This document shows positions 1 through 7,955 of a DNA stretch of 64,000 nucleotides, piece by piece. The notes under the pieces are model-generated. The model had not been told where the DNA came from. It saw only the letters and a program-made list of their open reading frames with translations, and did not search any database. The stretch comes from Bhargavaea ullalensis (GTDB lineage: Bacteria > Bacillota > Bacilli > Bacillales_A > Planococcaceae). The first letter of the stretch is position 1; each line of letters starts with the position of its first letter. The stretch lies in NCBI RefSeq assembly GCF_040545425.1, contig NZ_JBEPLW010000003.1, one strand, 5' to 3'. A program made the translations under genes and the position numbers.

Positions 1-405
1 AAAAATCATGCCTACATGAAATCGCTGGGAGCGGACTTCACGGTGGATTACCGGGATCCCGGATGGCAACGGCAGATCATCGGATGGAGTGCAGGCGGAG
101 CGGATGCGGCGCTGGCGATCCAGCCGGGGACCGCAAACGACTGTCTGCCGGTCGTGAGGGACGGAGGACGGATCGTTCCGGTGTCGGGTGATCAGGTTCC
201 GTCCGCCGGCGGGGTCAGAGTGGTCCCGTTTCCGTATCAGGCAGATGTCCGCAGCCGACTGTCGGACATGATGGACGACATTGCCGAAGGCCGTCTGCAT
301 TTGGAGATTGAACAGATCTACCCGTTCGCAGAGGGCTTGGAGGCACTCAGGAAAACACAGACCCGGCATGCGCGAGGGAAACTTGTGTTGACCATGGAAC
401 CGTGA
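1..405 (+). CDS. Zinc-type alcohol dehydrogenase/quinone reductase-like protein, C-terminal part (5' truncated)
   Basis: The reading frame is open from base 1, so the gene starts outside the window and only about 134 C-terminal residues are present. The visible part resembles the second half of an MDR-family NAD(P)-dependent oxidoreductase. It has the end of the Rossmann domain (SLGADFTVDYRD, then GGADAALAIQPG and the DGGRIVPVSG strand) and the C-terminal return to the catalytic domain (PFAEGLEALRKTQTRHARGKLVL). Family knowledge suggests NAD(P)H-dependent reduction of quinones, enones or aldehydes, but the substrate cannot be told from this fragment. It converges with the art operon, with a palindromic repeat between them. 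Confidence 0.8.
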   Translation, partial: KNHAYMKSLGADFTVDYRDPGWQRQIIGWSAGGADAALAIQPGTANDCLPVVRDGGRIVPVSGDQVPSAGGVRVVPFPYQADVRSRLSDMMDDIAEGRLHLEIEQIYPFAEGLEALRKTQTRHARGKLVLTMEP

Positions 406-408
406 TGG

Positions 409-732
409 AAAAGGGCTGTCCGAAAAGCCAGTTCCACAGCAGAAAAAGCAAAAAGCAAGGACTCTGGTCGCTTTCCGCAGGCCAGTCGCCGAGCCTCCTC
501 CGGCTTATAGCCGTGCGGGGCAAGCTCCATGCGCCAGCCCCTCGGGTCATAAGCCATTGCGCGCCGCGGAGCAGGCTCCGTTTTGCGCCCTGTCTTATGC
601 CTGTCGGGGCTAAGCAGGCGCATTGCGCTCTTCTGGAGTCTCGGACAACCGGCTATCCTGCAGGAGTTTCCCGGCGTCCTTGCTTTTTGCTGTCTTACGG
701 GGCCGTTCAGCACCTCTTGGACAGCCCTTTTC
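409..732. repeat. Palindromic intergenic repeat, copy A (long form with 13-bp terminal inverted repeats)
   Basis: This gene-free stretch between two convergent genes is filled by a composite palindrome. The outer arms AAAAGGGCTGTCC (near 410-422) and GGACAGCCCTTTT (near 718-730) are exact inverted repeats. Inside them, GCAAAAAGCAAGGAC (near 447) pairs with GTCCTTGCTTTTTGC (near 677). The core resembles two other elements at about 43583-43728 and 57803-57936, but copy A has an extra internal hairpin-forming insert (ATGCGCCAGCCCC near 529 against GGGGCTAAGCAGGCGCAT near 607). It could act as a bidirectional terminator or be a small non-autonomous mobile element. No coding signal is visible. Confidence 0.75.
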
Positions 733-734
733 GT

Positions 735-1457
735 TCATAATACTTTCTGCAGAAAATCCTTGGCCCTTCCGGTTTTCGGATGAGAGAAAAACGTTTCCGG
801 CGGACCTTCTTCAATCAGTGCACCCTGATCCAGGAAAAGCACCCGGTCGGCGACCTCCCGTGCGAATCCCATTTCATGGGTGACGACAATCATCGTCATG
901 CCGCTTTTGGCAAGATCTTTCATGACGTCGAGCACTTCCTTGACCATCTCGGGATCAAGCGCCGATGTCGGCTCATCAAACAGCATCAGCCTCGGCTCCA
1001 TGGCAAGTGCCCGTGCAATTGCGACACGCTGTTTCTGGCCGCCGGACAGACTTGACGGATAAGCGCCGGCCTTGTCGCTGAGGCCGACGCGACTCAGCAA
1101 TCCGAGCGCCTTTTCTTCGGCAGCCGCTTTGGACAGTCTTTTCACTTTCACCGGAGCGTACGTCAGGTTACCGAGCACGGTGAGGTGGGGGAACAAGTGA
1201 AAGTGCTGGAACACCATGCCGATTTCCTGCCTGGCGGCGCGGACATCGGCCTTTGGGGACGTCAGCTCGGTGCCGTTGATTTGAACGGTTCCGCCGGTCG
1301 GCGTTTCCAGCAGATTGAGGCAGCGGAGAAAAGTCGATTTGCCGGAACCGGAAGGGCCGATGACGGCGACCACTTCGCCGGACGCCACATCCGTTGCAAT
1401 TCCCTTCAGCACCTCAAGTTCACCAAAAGATTTTCTGAGTCCTTCAACGTGTATCAC
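735..1457 (-). CDS. artR: Polar amino acid ABC transporter, ATP-binding protein (ArtR/GlnQ type)
   Basis: Cytoplasmic ATPase of an amino-acid importer. The 240 residues carry Walker A GPSGSGKS (34-41), Q-loop VFQHFHLFP, signature LSGGQ (137-141), Walker B LMLFDEP (157-163) and the switch histidine in VVTHEMGFA. Length and sequence match the GlnQ/ArtR/HisP subfamily. The GTG start at 1457 has AAGGAGGATG about ten bases upstream and overlaps the end of the permease gene by 14 bases, so the two are translationally coupled. With the permease and binding protein it forms a binding protein-permease-ATPase unit in the order of B. subtilis artPQR. Arginine specificity is inferred from gene order and the ARG-box-like promoter. 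Confidence 0.9.
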   Translation of the reverse strand: MIHVEGLRKSFGELEVLKGIATDVASGEVVAVIGPSGSGKSTFLRCLNLLETPTGGTVQINGTELTSPKADVRAARQEIGMVFQHFHLFPHLTVLGNLTYAPVKVKRLSKAAAEEKALGLLSRVGLSDKAGAYPSSLSGGQKQRVAIARALAMEPRLMLFDEPTSALDPEMVKEVLDVMKDLAKSGMTMIVVTHEMGFAREVADRVLFLDQGALIEEGPPETFFSHPKTGRAKDFLQKVL

Positions 1458-2121
1458 TGGCGTTCATCCTCCTTTCAATCTGGCGTCCGATGAGCGTGAG
1501 GATCATGACGAGGATCCAGTAGATCAATCCGACGAACAGGAGCGGTTCAAACTGGCGGTACATGCTGGCACCGACCACCTGCGCCCTGCGCATGAGGTCC
1601 AGGTAGCCGATCGTTGAGACGAGGGCCGATTCTTTTGTCAGGGTGATCACTTCATTCATAAGGGCGGGCAGGATGTTTTTGAATGCCTGCGGGAGAATGA
1701 TGTCTTTCATCATGGAGCGGTACGGAATGCCGAGTGCCTGGGCGGCCTCCACCTGTCCTTTGTCGACCGCCTGGATGCCGGCCCGGATAATCTCTGAAAT
1801 ATAGGCGGCCGAGTTCAGGCCAAACGCCGTGATCGCCGACAGAAATGGCGTGATGTCATATCCGGTCAGCTGCGGAACGGCAAAGTAAATCAGCATGAGC
1901 TGCAGGATCAGCGGCGTTCCCCTGAAGATCGACGTATACGTGACGGCGAATATTCGCAGTGGTGCGGGTCCGCTGATTTTGAACAGGGCGAGCAGCGTGC
2001 CGAGGAGCGCACCGACAAGAAGCGCGACAAACACGAATTTCAGTGTCACCCAAATGCCTTGAAGCATGTAGGGGATATAAGGAGTCATTTGAGAAAAATC
2101 AAGATTCATGGGTGGCTTCAC
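1444..2121 (-). CDS. artQ: Polar amino acid ABC transporter, permease (ArtQ type)
   Basis: Integral membrane permease of 225 residues in the HisM/ArtQ family. Hydrophobic segments occur near residues 15-45, 60-80, 90-115 and 185-215. The cytoplasmic EAA loop that contacts the ATPase is visible as EAAQALGIPYRSMMKDIILP. The GTG start at 2121 is chosen because AAGGAAATGA lies about seven bases upstream; an in-frame ATG four codons later is an alternative. A strong hairpin separates it from the upstream binding-protein gene and its stop overlaps the ATPase start. It would form the homodimeric channel of an importer for arginine or another polar amino acid. Confidence 0.9.
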   Translation of the reverse strand: MKPPMNLDFSQMTPYIPYMLQGIWVTLKFVFVALLVGALLGTLLALFKISGPAPLRIFAVTYTSIFRGTPLILQLMLIYFAVPQLTGYDITPFLSAITAFGLNSAAYISEIIRAGIQAVDKGQVEAAQALGIPYRSMMKDIILPQAFKNILPALMNEVITLTKESALVSTIGYLDLMRRAQVVGASMYRQFEPLLFVGLIYWILVMILTLIGRQIERRMNASDTR

Positions 2122-2160
2122 TCATTTCCTTCGTTCCGGTCAACGGAACTTGATCAACGC

Positions 2161-2194
2161 AAAAGGGGTTGCCGGATGACGGGCAACCCCCTTC
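2161..2194 (-). terminator. Intercistronic hairpin between artP and artQ
   Basis: GGGGTTGCC pairs with GGCAACCCC across a seven-base loop, with a TTTTGC tail on the minus strand. Its position right after the binding-protein gene suggests partial termination or mRNA stabilisation, giving more binding protein than permease. Confidence 0.65.
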
Positions 2195-2202
2195 CGAATC
2201 GG

Positions 2203-2994
2203 TTACTCCTGGTCGGAAAGCCATTTGTCCTTCAATTCCTGTAGTGTCCCGTCTTTTTCCATTTCGGCGAGTACTTTGTTCACGTCCTCCACGAGATCGC
2301 CGCCTTTCGGGAAAGCGATCGCCATGCCGGGGGAGCTTGTGGTCGGATCGTCAAAACCGCCGAGATCCTGTTCTTTCACATGCCCCACGGCTACGGACTT
2401 GTCCATGTAGGCAGCATCGATCCGGCCGGTTTTCAGTTCCTGGATGAGCATGACGGAGTTGTCGAGCGATTTCACTTCAAAGTCCAGGCCTTCGTTTTCT
2501 TTCAGCCGCTTGGCACCGTCTTCCTGAATGGTGCCGAGCTGGACACCGACCGTTTTCCCGTTCAGGTCCTCGATGGATTGGATGTCCGAATCCTTTTCAG
2601 TGACGAAAAACTCGCCGGATCGGTTGTATTCAGTTGAAAAGTCCACACTCTTTTTCCGTTCATCTGTCGCACTCATGCCGGAGAGCACCATGTCCACACG
2701 GCCGGTCTGAAGGGCGCCGATCAGTCCGTCAAACTTCATATCACTGATCTCCAGCTTGTAGCCGAGTTCCTCGGCGACATGCTTGGCAAGGTCGATGTCA
2801 AACCCGATTTCTTCCCCTTTCTCATTGCGGGATTCAAACGGGGGAAAGTCTGCGGAGGTGCCCATTTTCAGTACTTTTGAATCGCCCGAAGACGGAGAAC
2901 CGCCTTCTGCACCTCCGCCTGATCCGCAGGCGGCGAGCAGCAAGGCCAATGAAGCGAGAGACGCAAAAACCAACAGCTTTGATTTTTTGATCAT
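2203..2994 (-). CDS. artP: Polar amino acid ABC transporter, substrate-binding lipoprotein (ArtP type)
   Basis: Membrane-anchored extracellular binding protein of 263 residues. A lipoprotein signal peptide ends at lipobox LAAC with Cys23, followed by a Gly/Ser-rich linker. The rest is the two-lobed SBP_bac_3 fold: TSADFPPFE near the first strand, IGFDIDLAKHVAEELG, the DLNGKTVGVQLGTIQED hinge region and RIDAAYMDKSVA. The ATG start has GGAGGG upstream. It is the first gene of artPQR and is preceded by a good promoter with an ARG-box-like sequence. Arginine is the likely ligand, but the residues seen do not settle specificity among polar amino acids. Confidence 0.9.
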   Translation of the reverse strand: MIKKSKLLVFASLASLALLLAACGSGGGAEGGSPSSGDSKVLKMGTSADFPPFESRNEKGEEIGFDIDLAKHVAEELGYKLEISDMKFDGLIGALQTGRVDMVLSGMSATDERKKSVDFSTEYNRSGEFFVTEKDSDIQSIEDLNGKTVGVQLGTIQEDGAKRLKENEGLDFEVKSLDNSVMLIQELKTGRIDAAYMDKSVAVGHVKEQDLGGFDDPTTSSPGMAIAFPKGGDLVEDVNKVLAEMEKDGTLQELKDKWLSDQE

Positions 2995-3010
2995 GTATAA
3001 ACCCTCCGAT

Positions 3011-3066
3011 TTTATGTATATTTATTCGAGTTAATTTATTATAATCCGCTCTTTTGATGAAGTAAA
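3011..3066 (-). promoter_or_regulatory. artPQR promoter with ARG-box-like operator
   Basis: On the minus strand TTTACT (3066-3061) and a perfect TATAAT (3043-3038) are 17 bases apart. Just downstream, 3028-3012 reads CGAATAAATATACATAA, which matches 14 of 17 positions of the ARG-box half pair TGAATAAAAATTCATAA as I recall it for Bacillus ArgR/AhrC. Placement over the start of transcription fits repression by arginine. The ArgR link is inference. Confidence 0.55.
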
Positions 3067-3084
3067 GCTATTTTTTGAGAAATT

Positions 3085-3124
3085 AAAAAAGCATCCGGTT
3101 TCCTTTGTTTTGGAATCCGGATGC
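3085..3124 (-). terminator. Terminator downstream of rlmA
   Basis: GCATCCGG (3091-3098) pairs with CCGGATGC (3117-3124), and the six A residues at 3085-3090 give a T-run on the minus strand, directly after the rlmA stop. Confidence 0.75.
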
Positions 3125-3136
3125 CCTTGTTCAGTT

Positions 3137-4000
3137 TTATTTCGCCGTGCCGATCAATATATCAAGTTCGACGGTGATGGCCGGCAGTTCACGGCCGAGA
3201 AAGAGTTCCACCTTGTTCCGGTCATTTGTCCAGCCGAGCGGAGTCATTTGAATGAGGTCATTCAGCATTGCCCTCTCCAACTTCGCTTCATGGCGGATCG
3301 GGATCTTTTTCACGCAGTGAAAGTTACGGCCGAACAAAGAAACTGTCTGCTCGTTTGAATACTCGGACCGCTCATCATCTCCGTGGACCGCTTCGCGGAT
3401 TTCCTTCAGATAGCCGGTTGCGGGGATCACTTTGATGAGTTTGCCTCCCGGCCTGAGCATCCGCTTGAACTCGGAATAATTGGAGGGCGAGAGGATGTTG
3501 AGGATCACATCGGTCTTTCCGCCTGCAAACGGGGACGCGGCAAGATCCCCGACCACCCAGGCTATGTCTTCATAGTCCCGGGCCGCCAGCCGGACACCTT
3601 CCTTTGCAATGTCCAATCCGACGCCTTTCAGACCGGTCCCGGCCAGACGGAGCACCTGGTCCAGGTGGGAACCCTCGCCGGATCCCAGATCGGCGATCAC
3701 GCAATCCCCTTCTCCGGATGGGGCCGGCAACTCTTCGGCGAGGACCCGGTGGAGGGGGGCGTACATGCCGGATCCGGTGATGATCCGCCGCCGGGCCTCA
3801 AACAGTTCTTTTGAATAGACGGCAGCCGGAGAGCGGGACAGCATATTGACATACCCCTGTTTGGCGATGTCGAATGAATGATGTTCGGTGCAGATGAGTG
3901 CCGGCCGGCCGTCGACCGAAACCGGACTCCCGCAGATGGGACAGCGGAGTGAGTCTGCGATTTCCGAGAGGCGCAGGGCCCCGCGGGTTTGCTTGTTCAT
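3137..4000 (-). CDS. rlmA: 23S rRNA (guanine-N1)-methyltransferase, RlmA family
   Basis: SAM-dependent methyltransferase of 287 residues. The N-terminal zinc site CPIC (Cys20, Cys23) followed by CTEHH (Cys37, His41) and SFDIAKQGYVNML is typical of RlmA(I)/RlmA(II) enzymes, which methylate N1 of G745 or G748 in hairpin 35 of 23S rRNA. The SAM-binding motif DLGSGEG is at 104-110 and LRPGGKLI follows later. The ATG at 4000 is chosen because AAGGAG lies seven bases upstream; the longer open frame to 4108 overlaps the next gene and lacks a ribosome site. B. subtilis YxjB is the closest family member I know. Whether the target is G745 or G748 cannot be read from sequence. Confidence 0.85.
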   Translation of the reverse strand: MNKQTRGALRLSEIADSLRCPICGSPVSVDGRPALICTEHHSFDIAKQGYVNMLSRSPAAVYSKELFEARRRIITGSGMYAPLHRVLAEELPAPSGEGDCVIADLGSGEGSHLDQVLRLAGTGLKGVGLDIAKEGVRLAARDYEDIAWVVGDLAASPFAGGKTDVILNILSPSNYSEFKRMLRPGGKLIKVIPATGYLKEIREAVHGDDERSEYSNEQTVSLFGRNFHCVKKIPIRHEAKLERAMLNDLIQMTPLGWTNDRNKVELFLGRELPAITVELDILIGTAK

Positions 4001-4017
4001 CGGAACACTCCTTTTGA

Positions 4018-4383
4018 TCAGAGGATGGCATTGGCGATGATCTTGTCCAGTTTGCGGACGTCCACGCCGCGGCCGAAATTGATCTTCATCTGTCCGGCCC
4101 GCGTCCACAGTTCAATCTCCGAATTGAGGTCGAGGCGGCCGGCATTTTCCGTGGAATACATGTTGATTGAATTGAACGGGATGGTGTAGACTTCGACTTT
4201 TTTGCCGGTGATGCCTTGCTTGTCCGCGATGATGAACCGCTTGTTTGTCACGACGGCCACATCCCGGACGGTTTTGTAGGCAACTTGCGCTTCCTCGCCC
4301 TCGATGAGCAATTCCCTGATGTCATCCGGTACGGGCACTTCCTGCGAAAACGTCCAGGCAAGCATTCCTTGAAGATCTGCCAT
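4018..4383 (-). CDS. PH domain-containing protein
   Basis: Small cytoplasmic protein of 121 residues made of one bacterial pleckstrin-homology domain (bPH family). The typical strand pattern is visible: GEEAQVAYKTVRDVAVVTNKR, then VEVYTIPFNSINMYSTE, then EIELWTRAGQMKINFGR, and a closing helix with ILANAIL-like end. Such proteins are often annotated as YvbH-like or PH domain proteins, and their function is generally unknown. An AGGGGAG site precedes the ATG. It lies 17 bases upstream of rlmA on the same strand, so the two may be co-transcribed. Confidence 0.8.
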   Translation of the reverse strand: MADLQGMLAWTFSQEVPVPDDIRELLIEGEEAQVAYKTVRDVAVVTNKRFIIADKQGITGKKVEVYTIPFNSINMYSTENAGRLDLNSEIELWTRAGQMKINFGRGVDVRKLDKIIANAIL

Positions 4384-4527
4384 GTCAATCTCCCCTCTCG
4401 TTTGGTTGGTTTCATTATTTCATATCAGGCAAGTTCTGTCTTGAAACATTTCTGCAACATCCCGGATTCAACCGGGACTCGATTGGGGTATGAAGAAAAG
4501 AGGTTCATTGAAGAGGAGAGTGGGGCC

Positions 4528-5598
4528 ATGTTTCTCGCGTGGCGGGAGATCAAGCAGAACAAGTTGAGGTTCGCCCTCATAACGGCAGTGTTGATGCTCG
4601 TGTCATTTCTCGTGTTTTTCCTTTCGGGTTTGGCGAGCGGCCTTGCAGGGCTCAACCGGGAAGCGGTGGACAAGTGGGATGCAGACAGTATTTATCTGAC
4701 CGAGGAATCGGACAAGAGCCTGATCCAGTCCATGATGACGGCCGAAAAGGCGGATGAGGTGAAAGGGGATAAAACGGCCGTTCTTGCGGAGTTGAATTTG
4801 ATCGCAGACAACGGCGAGGCAAAGAACGGAGTGGCCTTGTTTGGAATCCGGCCGGATGAGTTCATCATGCCGAAGGTGACGGAAGGAAAGCCGTTCCAGG
4901 ACGAGTTTGAAGTGGTGGCTTCCGATTACCTGAAAGATGAAGGGTTTTCTGTCGGGGACGAACTGTCCCTCTCTTCCACAGACGAAAAATTGACCATCAC
5001 CGGCTTTACAGACTCAGCAAGATTCAATGCCGCTCCGGTGCTTTACATGGATTTGGGGGACTTTCAGAAAGTCCGGTTCGGCCCGGCCGCCGATCAGATG
5101 GGGGAGGGAGAGGAAGCCGTCAATGCGATCGTCGTGAAAGGCGGTTCCGGTGAAACGGTTCCGGATGAGCTGGAACGGATCGACTCCGAAACATTCATCG
5201 AAAACCTGCCCGGCTACACGGAGCAGAGCCTGACGCTGACGCTCATGATCTACTTCCTGTTCGTCATTTCGGCTGCGGTTGTCGCGATTTTCCTGTATGT
5301 GCTCACCGTGCAGAAAATCGGCATGTTCGGCGTCATGAAGGCGCAGGGCATTTCAAGCGGTTATCTCGCCTGGTCCGTCATCGCCCAGACGTTCATCCTG
5401 GCCGTGATCGGCGTCCTGATCGGCTTTGTCCTCACGGTCGGCACCGGGCAGTTTTTGCCGAATGCCGTTCCGGTGACATTTGATTACGGCATGATGGCGA
5501 TCTACGGAGCGGTGCTCGTGGCGGTCGCCGTGCTCGGGGCGCTCGTGTCGGTCTGGACGATTGTGAAAATTGATCCGCTGGAGGCGATTTCGGGATGA
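4528..5598 (+). CDS. hrtB: ABC transporter permease, HrtB-like (FtsX family)
   Basis: Membrane permease of 356 residues. It has one N-terminal transmembrane helix (about residues 15-40), a large extracytoplasmic domain and three C-terminal helices, ending in KIDPLEAISG. The opening AWREIKQNKLRFALIT and the ending resemble Staphylococcus HrtB, the permease of the heme-detoxifying HrtAB pump. The ATG at 4528 has GAGGAG ten bases upstream; the longer frame from 4216 runs back across the divergent PH gene and is rejected. The stop overlaps the ATPase start (ATGA). No HssRS two-component genes are nearby, so heme export is inferred from family only. A loose direct repeat TTTCAT/TTTCAT upstream is too weak to call an HssR site. 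Confidence 0.75.
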   Translation: MFLAWREIKQNKLRFALITAVLMLVSFLVFFLSGLASGLAGLNREAVDKWDADSIYLTEESDKSLIQSMMTAEKADEVKGDKTAVLAELNLIADNGEAKNGVALFGIRPDEFIMPKVTEGKPFQDEFEVVASDYLKDEGFSVGDELSLSSTDEKLTITGFTDSARFNAAPVLYMDLGDFQKVRFGPAADQMGEGEEAVNAIVVKGGSGETVPDELERIDSETFIENLPGYTEQSLTLTLMIYFLFVISAAVVAIFLYVLTVQKIGMFGVMKAQGISSGYLAWSVIAQTFILAVIGVLIGFVLTVGTGQFLPNAVPVTFDYGMMAIYGAVLVAVAVLGALVSVWTIVKIDPLEAISG

Positions 5599-6344
5599 CG
5601 GAGCATGTATTGCAGTTGAATGAAGTGACAAAGACGTTCGGCTCCGGCCGGACGGAAGTGCAAGCCTTGAAGGAAACAACGCTTGAAGTCGCGCGGGGGG
5701 AAGTGATCGCGATCATCGGACCGTCGGGCTCCGGAAAGTCCACATTGCTGACAATCGCTGGGGGACTGCAGACGCCGACCGCCGGGGACGTCCGGATCGC
5801 GGGAGAACGCATTACGGATCTGAATGAAAAAAAGCGGTCACGCGTGCGTCTTGAGCATGTCGGGTTCATCCTCCAGGCGTCGAACCTTGTTCCGTTCCTG
5901 ACGGTTTCCGAACAGCTGCGTCTGCTGGATAAAGTCAAGAAAGGCAATATGTCACCGGACGAACGGGACGGCCTGCTGGAGGAACTCGGGATTGAGGAAC
6001 TCGTGAAAAAATATCCGGGCGATTTGTCCGGCGGCGAAAGACAGCGGGTCGCCATTGCAAAGTCGCTGTACAGCAACCCGTCGCTCCTGTTGGCCGATGA
6101 GCCAACCGCGTCGCTTGATTCCGACCGGGCGTTTGAAGTGATGGGTTTGCTGAAAAGTGCCGCGGTGAAGAAAGATGCCGCCACGATCGTCGTCACACAT
6201 GACACACGGCTGACCGATTACGTGGATAAAGTGTATAAAATGGTCGACGGAGAACTCCGGCTCCAGGAAAAACGGAAGGCAGAGCGCTTGCCGGACGAGC
6301 GGACGGATTTTCTGGAGCCGGAAGGAGACCGGAATGGCGTTTGA
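5595..6344 (+). CDS. hrtA: ABC transporter ATP-binding protein, HrtA-like
   Basis: ATPase of 249 residues of the LolD/MacB/HrtA subfamily that pairs with FtsX-type permeases. Walker A GPSGSGKST is at 42-50, signature LSGGERQ at 144-150, Walker B LLLADEP at 164-170, then TASLDSDRAFEVMGLL and the switch region VVTHDTRLTDYVD. The gene starts within the stop of the permease gene and overlaps the following DUF4385 gene, so all three are probably one transcript. Together with the upstream permease it should form an exporter, possibly for heme or another hydrophobic toxic compound. Confidence 0.78.
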   Translation: MTEHVLQLNEVTKTFGSGRTEVQALKETTLEVARGEVIAIIGPSGSGKSTLLTIAGGLQTPTAGDVRIAGERITDLNEKKRSRVRLEHVGFILQASNLVPFLTVSEQLRLLDKVKKGNMSPDERDGLLEELGIEELVKKYPGDLSGGERQRVAIAKSLYSNPSLLLADEPTASLDSDRAFEVMGLLKSAAVKKDAATIVVTHDTRLTDYVDKVYKMVDGELRLQEKRKAERLPDERTDFLEPEGDRNGV

Positions 6345-6780
6345 CTATGGGCTTGACTTTGATTCGATCGATTTCCGTGAGCGTCCCGATTTGTACCGGG
6401 TCGGACGGGGCGAGCAGGGCGTCCTGCTCGTGGAGCCGTATAAAAGCGAGATTTTGCCGAACTGGCGGTTCCGGACGCCCGACATTGCGCGGGAATCAGC
6501 GGAAACGATTTACGGTCAGTTTGAGAATTACCGGCAGGCGGATGATTTCGTCGGCATGGATATGGCACGAAAATTCATCCAGATGGGGTACACGCGCGCC
6601 CGCCGATATGCCAATCATCAAGGCGGACGGAAATACCGGGAAGACGGCAGCGAATACGAACGAATCGAAGACCCGGAAAAATCGGAATCGGCGACGGTTT
6701 TCAAGGAGTACTGGGACAGGATCCGAAAGGACGACGACTACCTGCAAAGGAAGCGCGAGCACCAGAAGAAATATGGCTGA
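6334..6780 (+). CDS. DUF4385 family protein
   Basis: Soluble protein of 148 residues belonging to DUF4385, recognised by PDLYRVGRGEQGVLLVEPYK, WRFRTPDIARESAETIY, and DDFVGMDMARKFIQMG followed by TRARRYANHQGG. The family is widespread in bacteria and has no established function. The strongly conserved Arg, Trp and Tyr residues suggest a ligand- or nucleic-acid-binding surface, but this is speculation. It starts 11 bases before the end of hrtA with a GGAAGGAG site, so it is translationally linked to the exporter genes. I have no evidence that it takes part in transport. Confidence 0.85.
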   Translation: MAFDYGLDFDSIDFRERPDLYRVGRGEQGVLLVEPYKSEILPNWRFRTPDIARESAETIYGQFENYRQADDFVGMDMARKFIQMGYTRARRYANHQGGRKYREDGSEYERIEDPEKSESATVFKEYWDRIRKDDDYLQRKREHQKKYG

Positions 6781-6856
6781 CAGATTTTTGGTATAAAGCC
6801 CGCAATGTCTCCGCATACTGTTTCTGACCAAGAAGTCAGGAATGGAGGAAACAAAG

Positions 6857-7369
6857 ATGGGCGTTATGAATGGAAACCCGAAAAATGAGCCGCTGCATTA
6901 CGGTGAGGTTGTCGGGATCTGGGGATATGTGGCGGCAAACAATGGCCTGATCAGTATGTACGAGGCTTTTGCCAACCATGCAGGCGACAAAGAGCTGATC
7001 GCCATTATTGAAGACCAGATCAAGATGATGAAATCGGAAAACACGACAGTCGAGAAAATACTCAAGGAAAATGGGATCACCCTCCCTCCGTCGCTTCCTT
7101 CGCGCGGAAAAGCATCAGCAGAGGAAATTCCGGCGGGTGCCCGCTTTATGGATCCGGAAATTGCTGCGGTGCTTGGCGTCAATGCCGGCCAGGGCCTTGT
7201 CTCCTGCAGCCAGGTTTTGGGCCAATGCACTCGGGAAGACGTCGCCATGCACTTCATGAAGTTCCATCATGACCGTGCAACTGCAGGCGGTCGCTTGATG
7301 CGTCTGGCAAAAGAAAAAGGATGGCTGATCACTCCTCCGCTTCACCATCATAACAAGCAGGAAAATTGA
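6857..7369 (+). CDS. DUF3231 family protein
   Basis: Protein of 170 residues with a single DUF3231 domain: MGVMNGNPKNEPLHYGEV, a ferritin-like pair of helices around IWGYVAANNGLISMYEAFA and DQIKMMKSEN, the conserved PAGARFMDPEIAAVLGV, and KEKGWLITPP at the end. DUF3231 proteins occur in spore-forming Bacillales, often as tandem-domain proteins of about twice this length and related to spore coat proteins such as CotF; the role is not settled. The ATG at 6857 is used because GGAGGAA lies directly upstream, whereas the ATG at 6842 would place the ribosome site inside the gene. A terminator follows at 7373. Confidence 0.82.
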   Translation: MGVMNGNPKNEPLHYGEVVGIWGYVAANNGLISMYEAFANHAGDKELIAIIEDQIKMMKSENTTVEKILKENGITLPPSLPSRGKASAEEIPAGARFMDPEIAAVLGVNAGQGLVSCSQVLGQCTREDVAMHFMKFHHDRATAGGRLMRLAKEKGWLITPPLHHHNKQEN

Positions 7370-7372
7370 ACA

Positions 7373-7408
7373 ATCGGCGCTCCGCACTCATGCGGGGTGC
7401 CGATTTTT
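7373..7408 (+). terminator. Terminator after the DUF3231 gene
   Basis: ATCGGCGCTCCGCA pairs with TGCGGGGTGCCGAT around a CTCA loop and runs into TTTT. Confidence 0.75.
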
Positions 7409-7448
7409 GGGTTAATGCAGCAAAGGCTTCCCCTCCCGGTCCAAAACG

Positions 7449-7503
7449 TTGACAACTAATAGTCCACCCCCTAAACTAGTTTAATAGTTGAGGGGGTGGA
7501 CTA
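7449..7503 (+). promoter_or_regulatory. Promoter and inverted-repeat operator of the marR-mmpL operon
   Basis: TTGACA (7449-7454) and TAAACT (7472-7477) are 17 bases apart. A perfect 13-bp inverted repeat, TAGTCCACCCCCT (7460-7472) and AGGGGGTGGACTA (7491-7503), brackets the -10 region, and an inner palindrome AAACTAGTTT (7473-7482) overlaps it. The downstream arm also contains the ribosome binding site. This is a likely autoregulatory site for the MarR protein. Confidence 0.6.
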
Positions 7504-7505
7504 AG

Positions 7506-7952
7506 TTGTTGGAAAAGCTAAAAGAAGCCATCGGCCTGTTTGAGGAAGTGATGATCTTCGGTGCCGAGCACGTTCTTCGTTCTGTGGATGTGGAGATTTG
7601 GCAGGAATATTCACCCGAGCAGATCCAGGCGTTGAAGATTTTGTCAGCATCCGGGCCGATGTCGAATGGACAATTGGCAACTGTACAGGGCGTACATAAA
7701 AGTGCAGTGTCTTCCCGTTTGAAAAAGCTGGAGGAGAAGGGGCTCGTCAGTTCGGTGAAAGACCCTGGGGATCAGCGGGCGAAACTGATCGCCGTCACCG
7801 ATGCGGGCATTGAGCTTCTCCGGAGATCCGATGCGGCCATCTATGAAAGTGTGGAAGGCTTGTTCGCCGATGAAATAACGGAGGAAGAACTGGATGCCTT
7901 TATCCACACGTTCCGAAAACTGAAGGATATCTTGAGATTCAAGGAGTTGTAA
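7506..7952 (+). CDS. MarR family transcriptional regulator
   Basis: Winged-helix DNA-binding protein of 148 residues. The core is visible in order: dimerisation helix at the N-terminus, EQIQALKILSASGPMSNGQLA, recognition helix GVHKSAVSSRLKKLEEKGLV, and the wing SSVKDPGDQRAKLIAVTDAG. TTG at 7506 is chosen because AGGGGGTGG lies about seven bases upstream; TTG codons at 7488 and 7509 are alternatives. It sits three bases upstream of an MmpL transporter, the same arrangement as ydgG-ydgH in B. subtilis, and probably represses this pair by binding the inverted repeat at 7460-7503. The inducing ligand is unknown. Confidence 0.85.
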   Translation: MLEKLKEAIGLFEEVMIFGAEHVLRSVDVEIWQEYSPEQIQALKILSASGPMSNGQLATVQGVHKSAVSSRLKKLEEKGLVSSVKDPGDQRAKLIAVTDAGIELLRRSDAAIYESVEGLFADEITEEELDAFIHTFRKLKDILRFKEL

Positions 7953-7955
7953 GCA

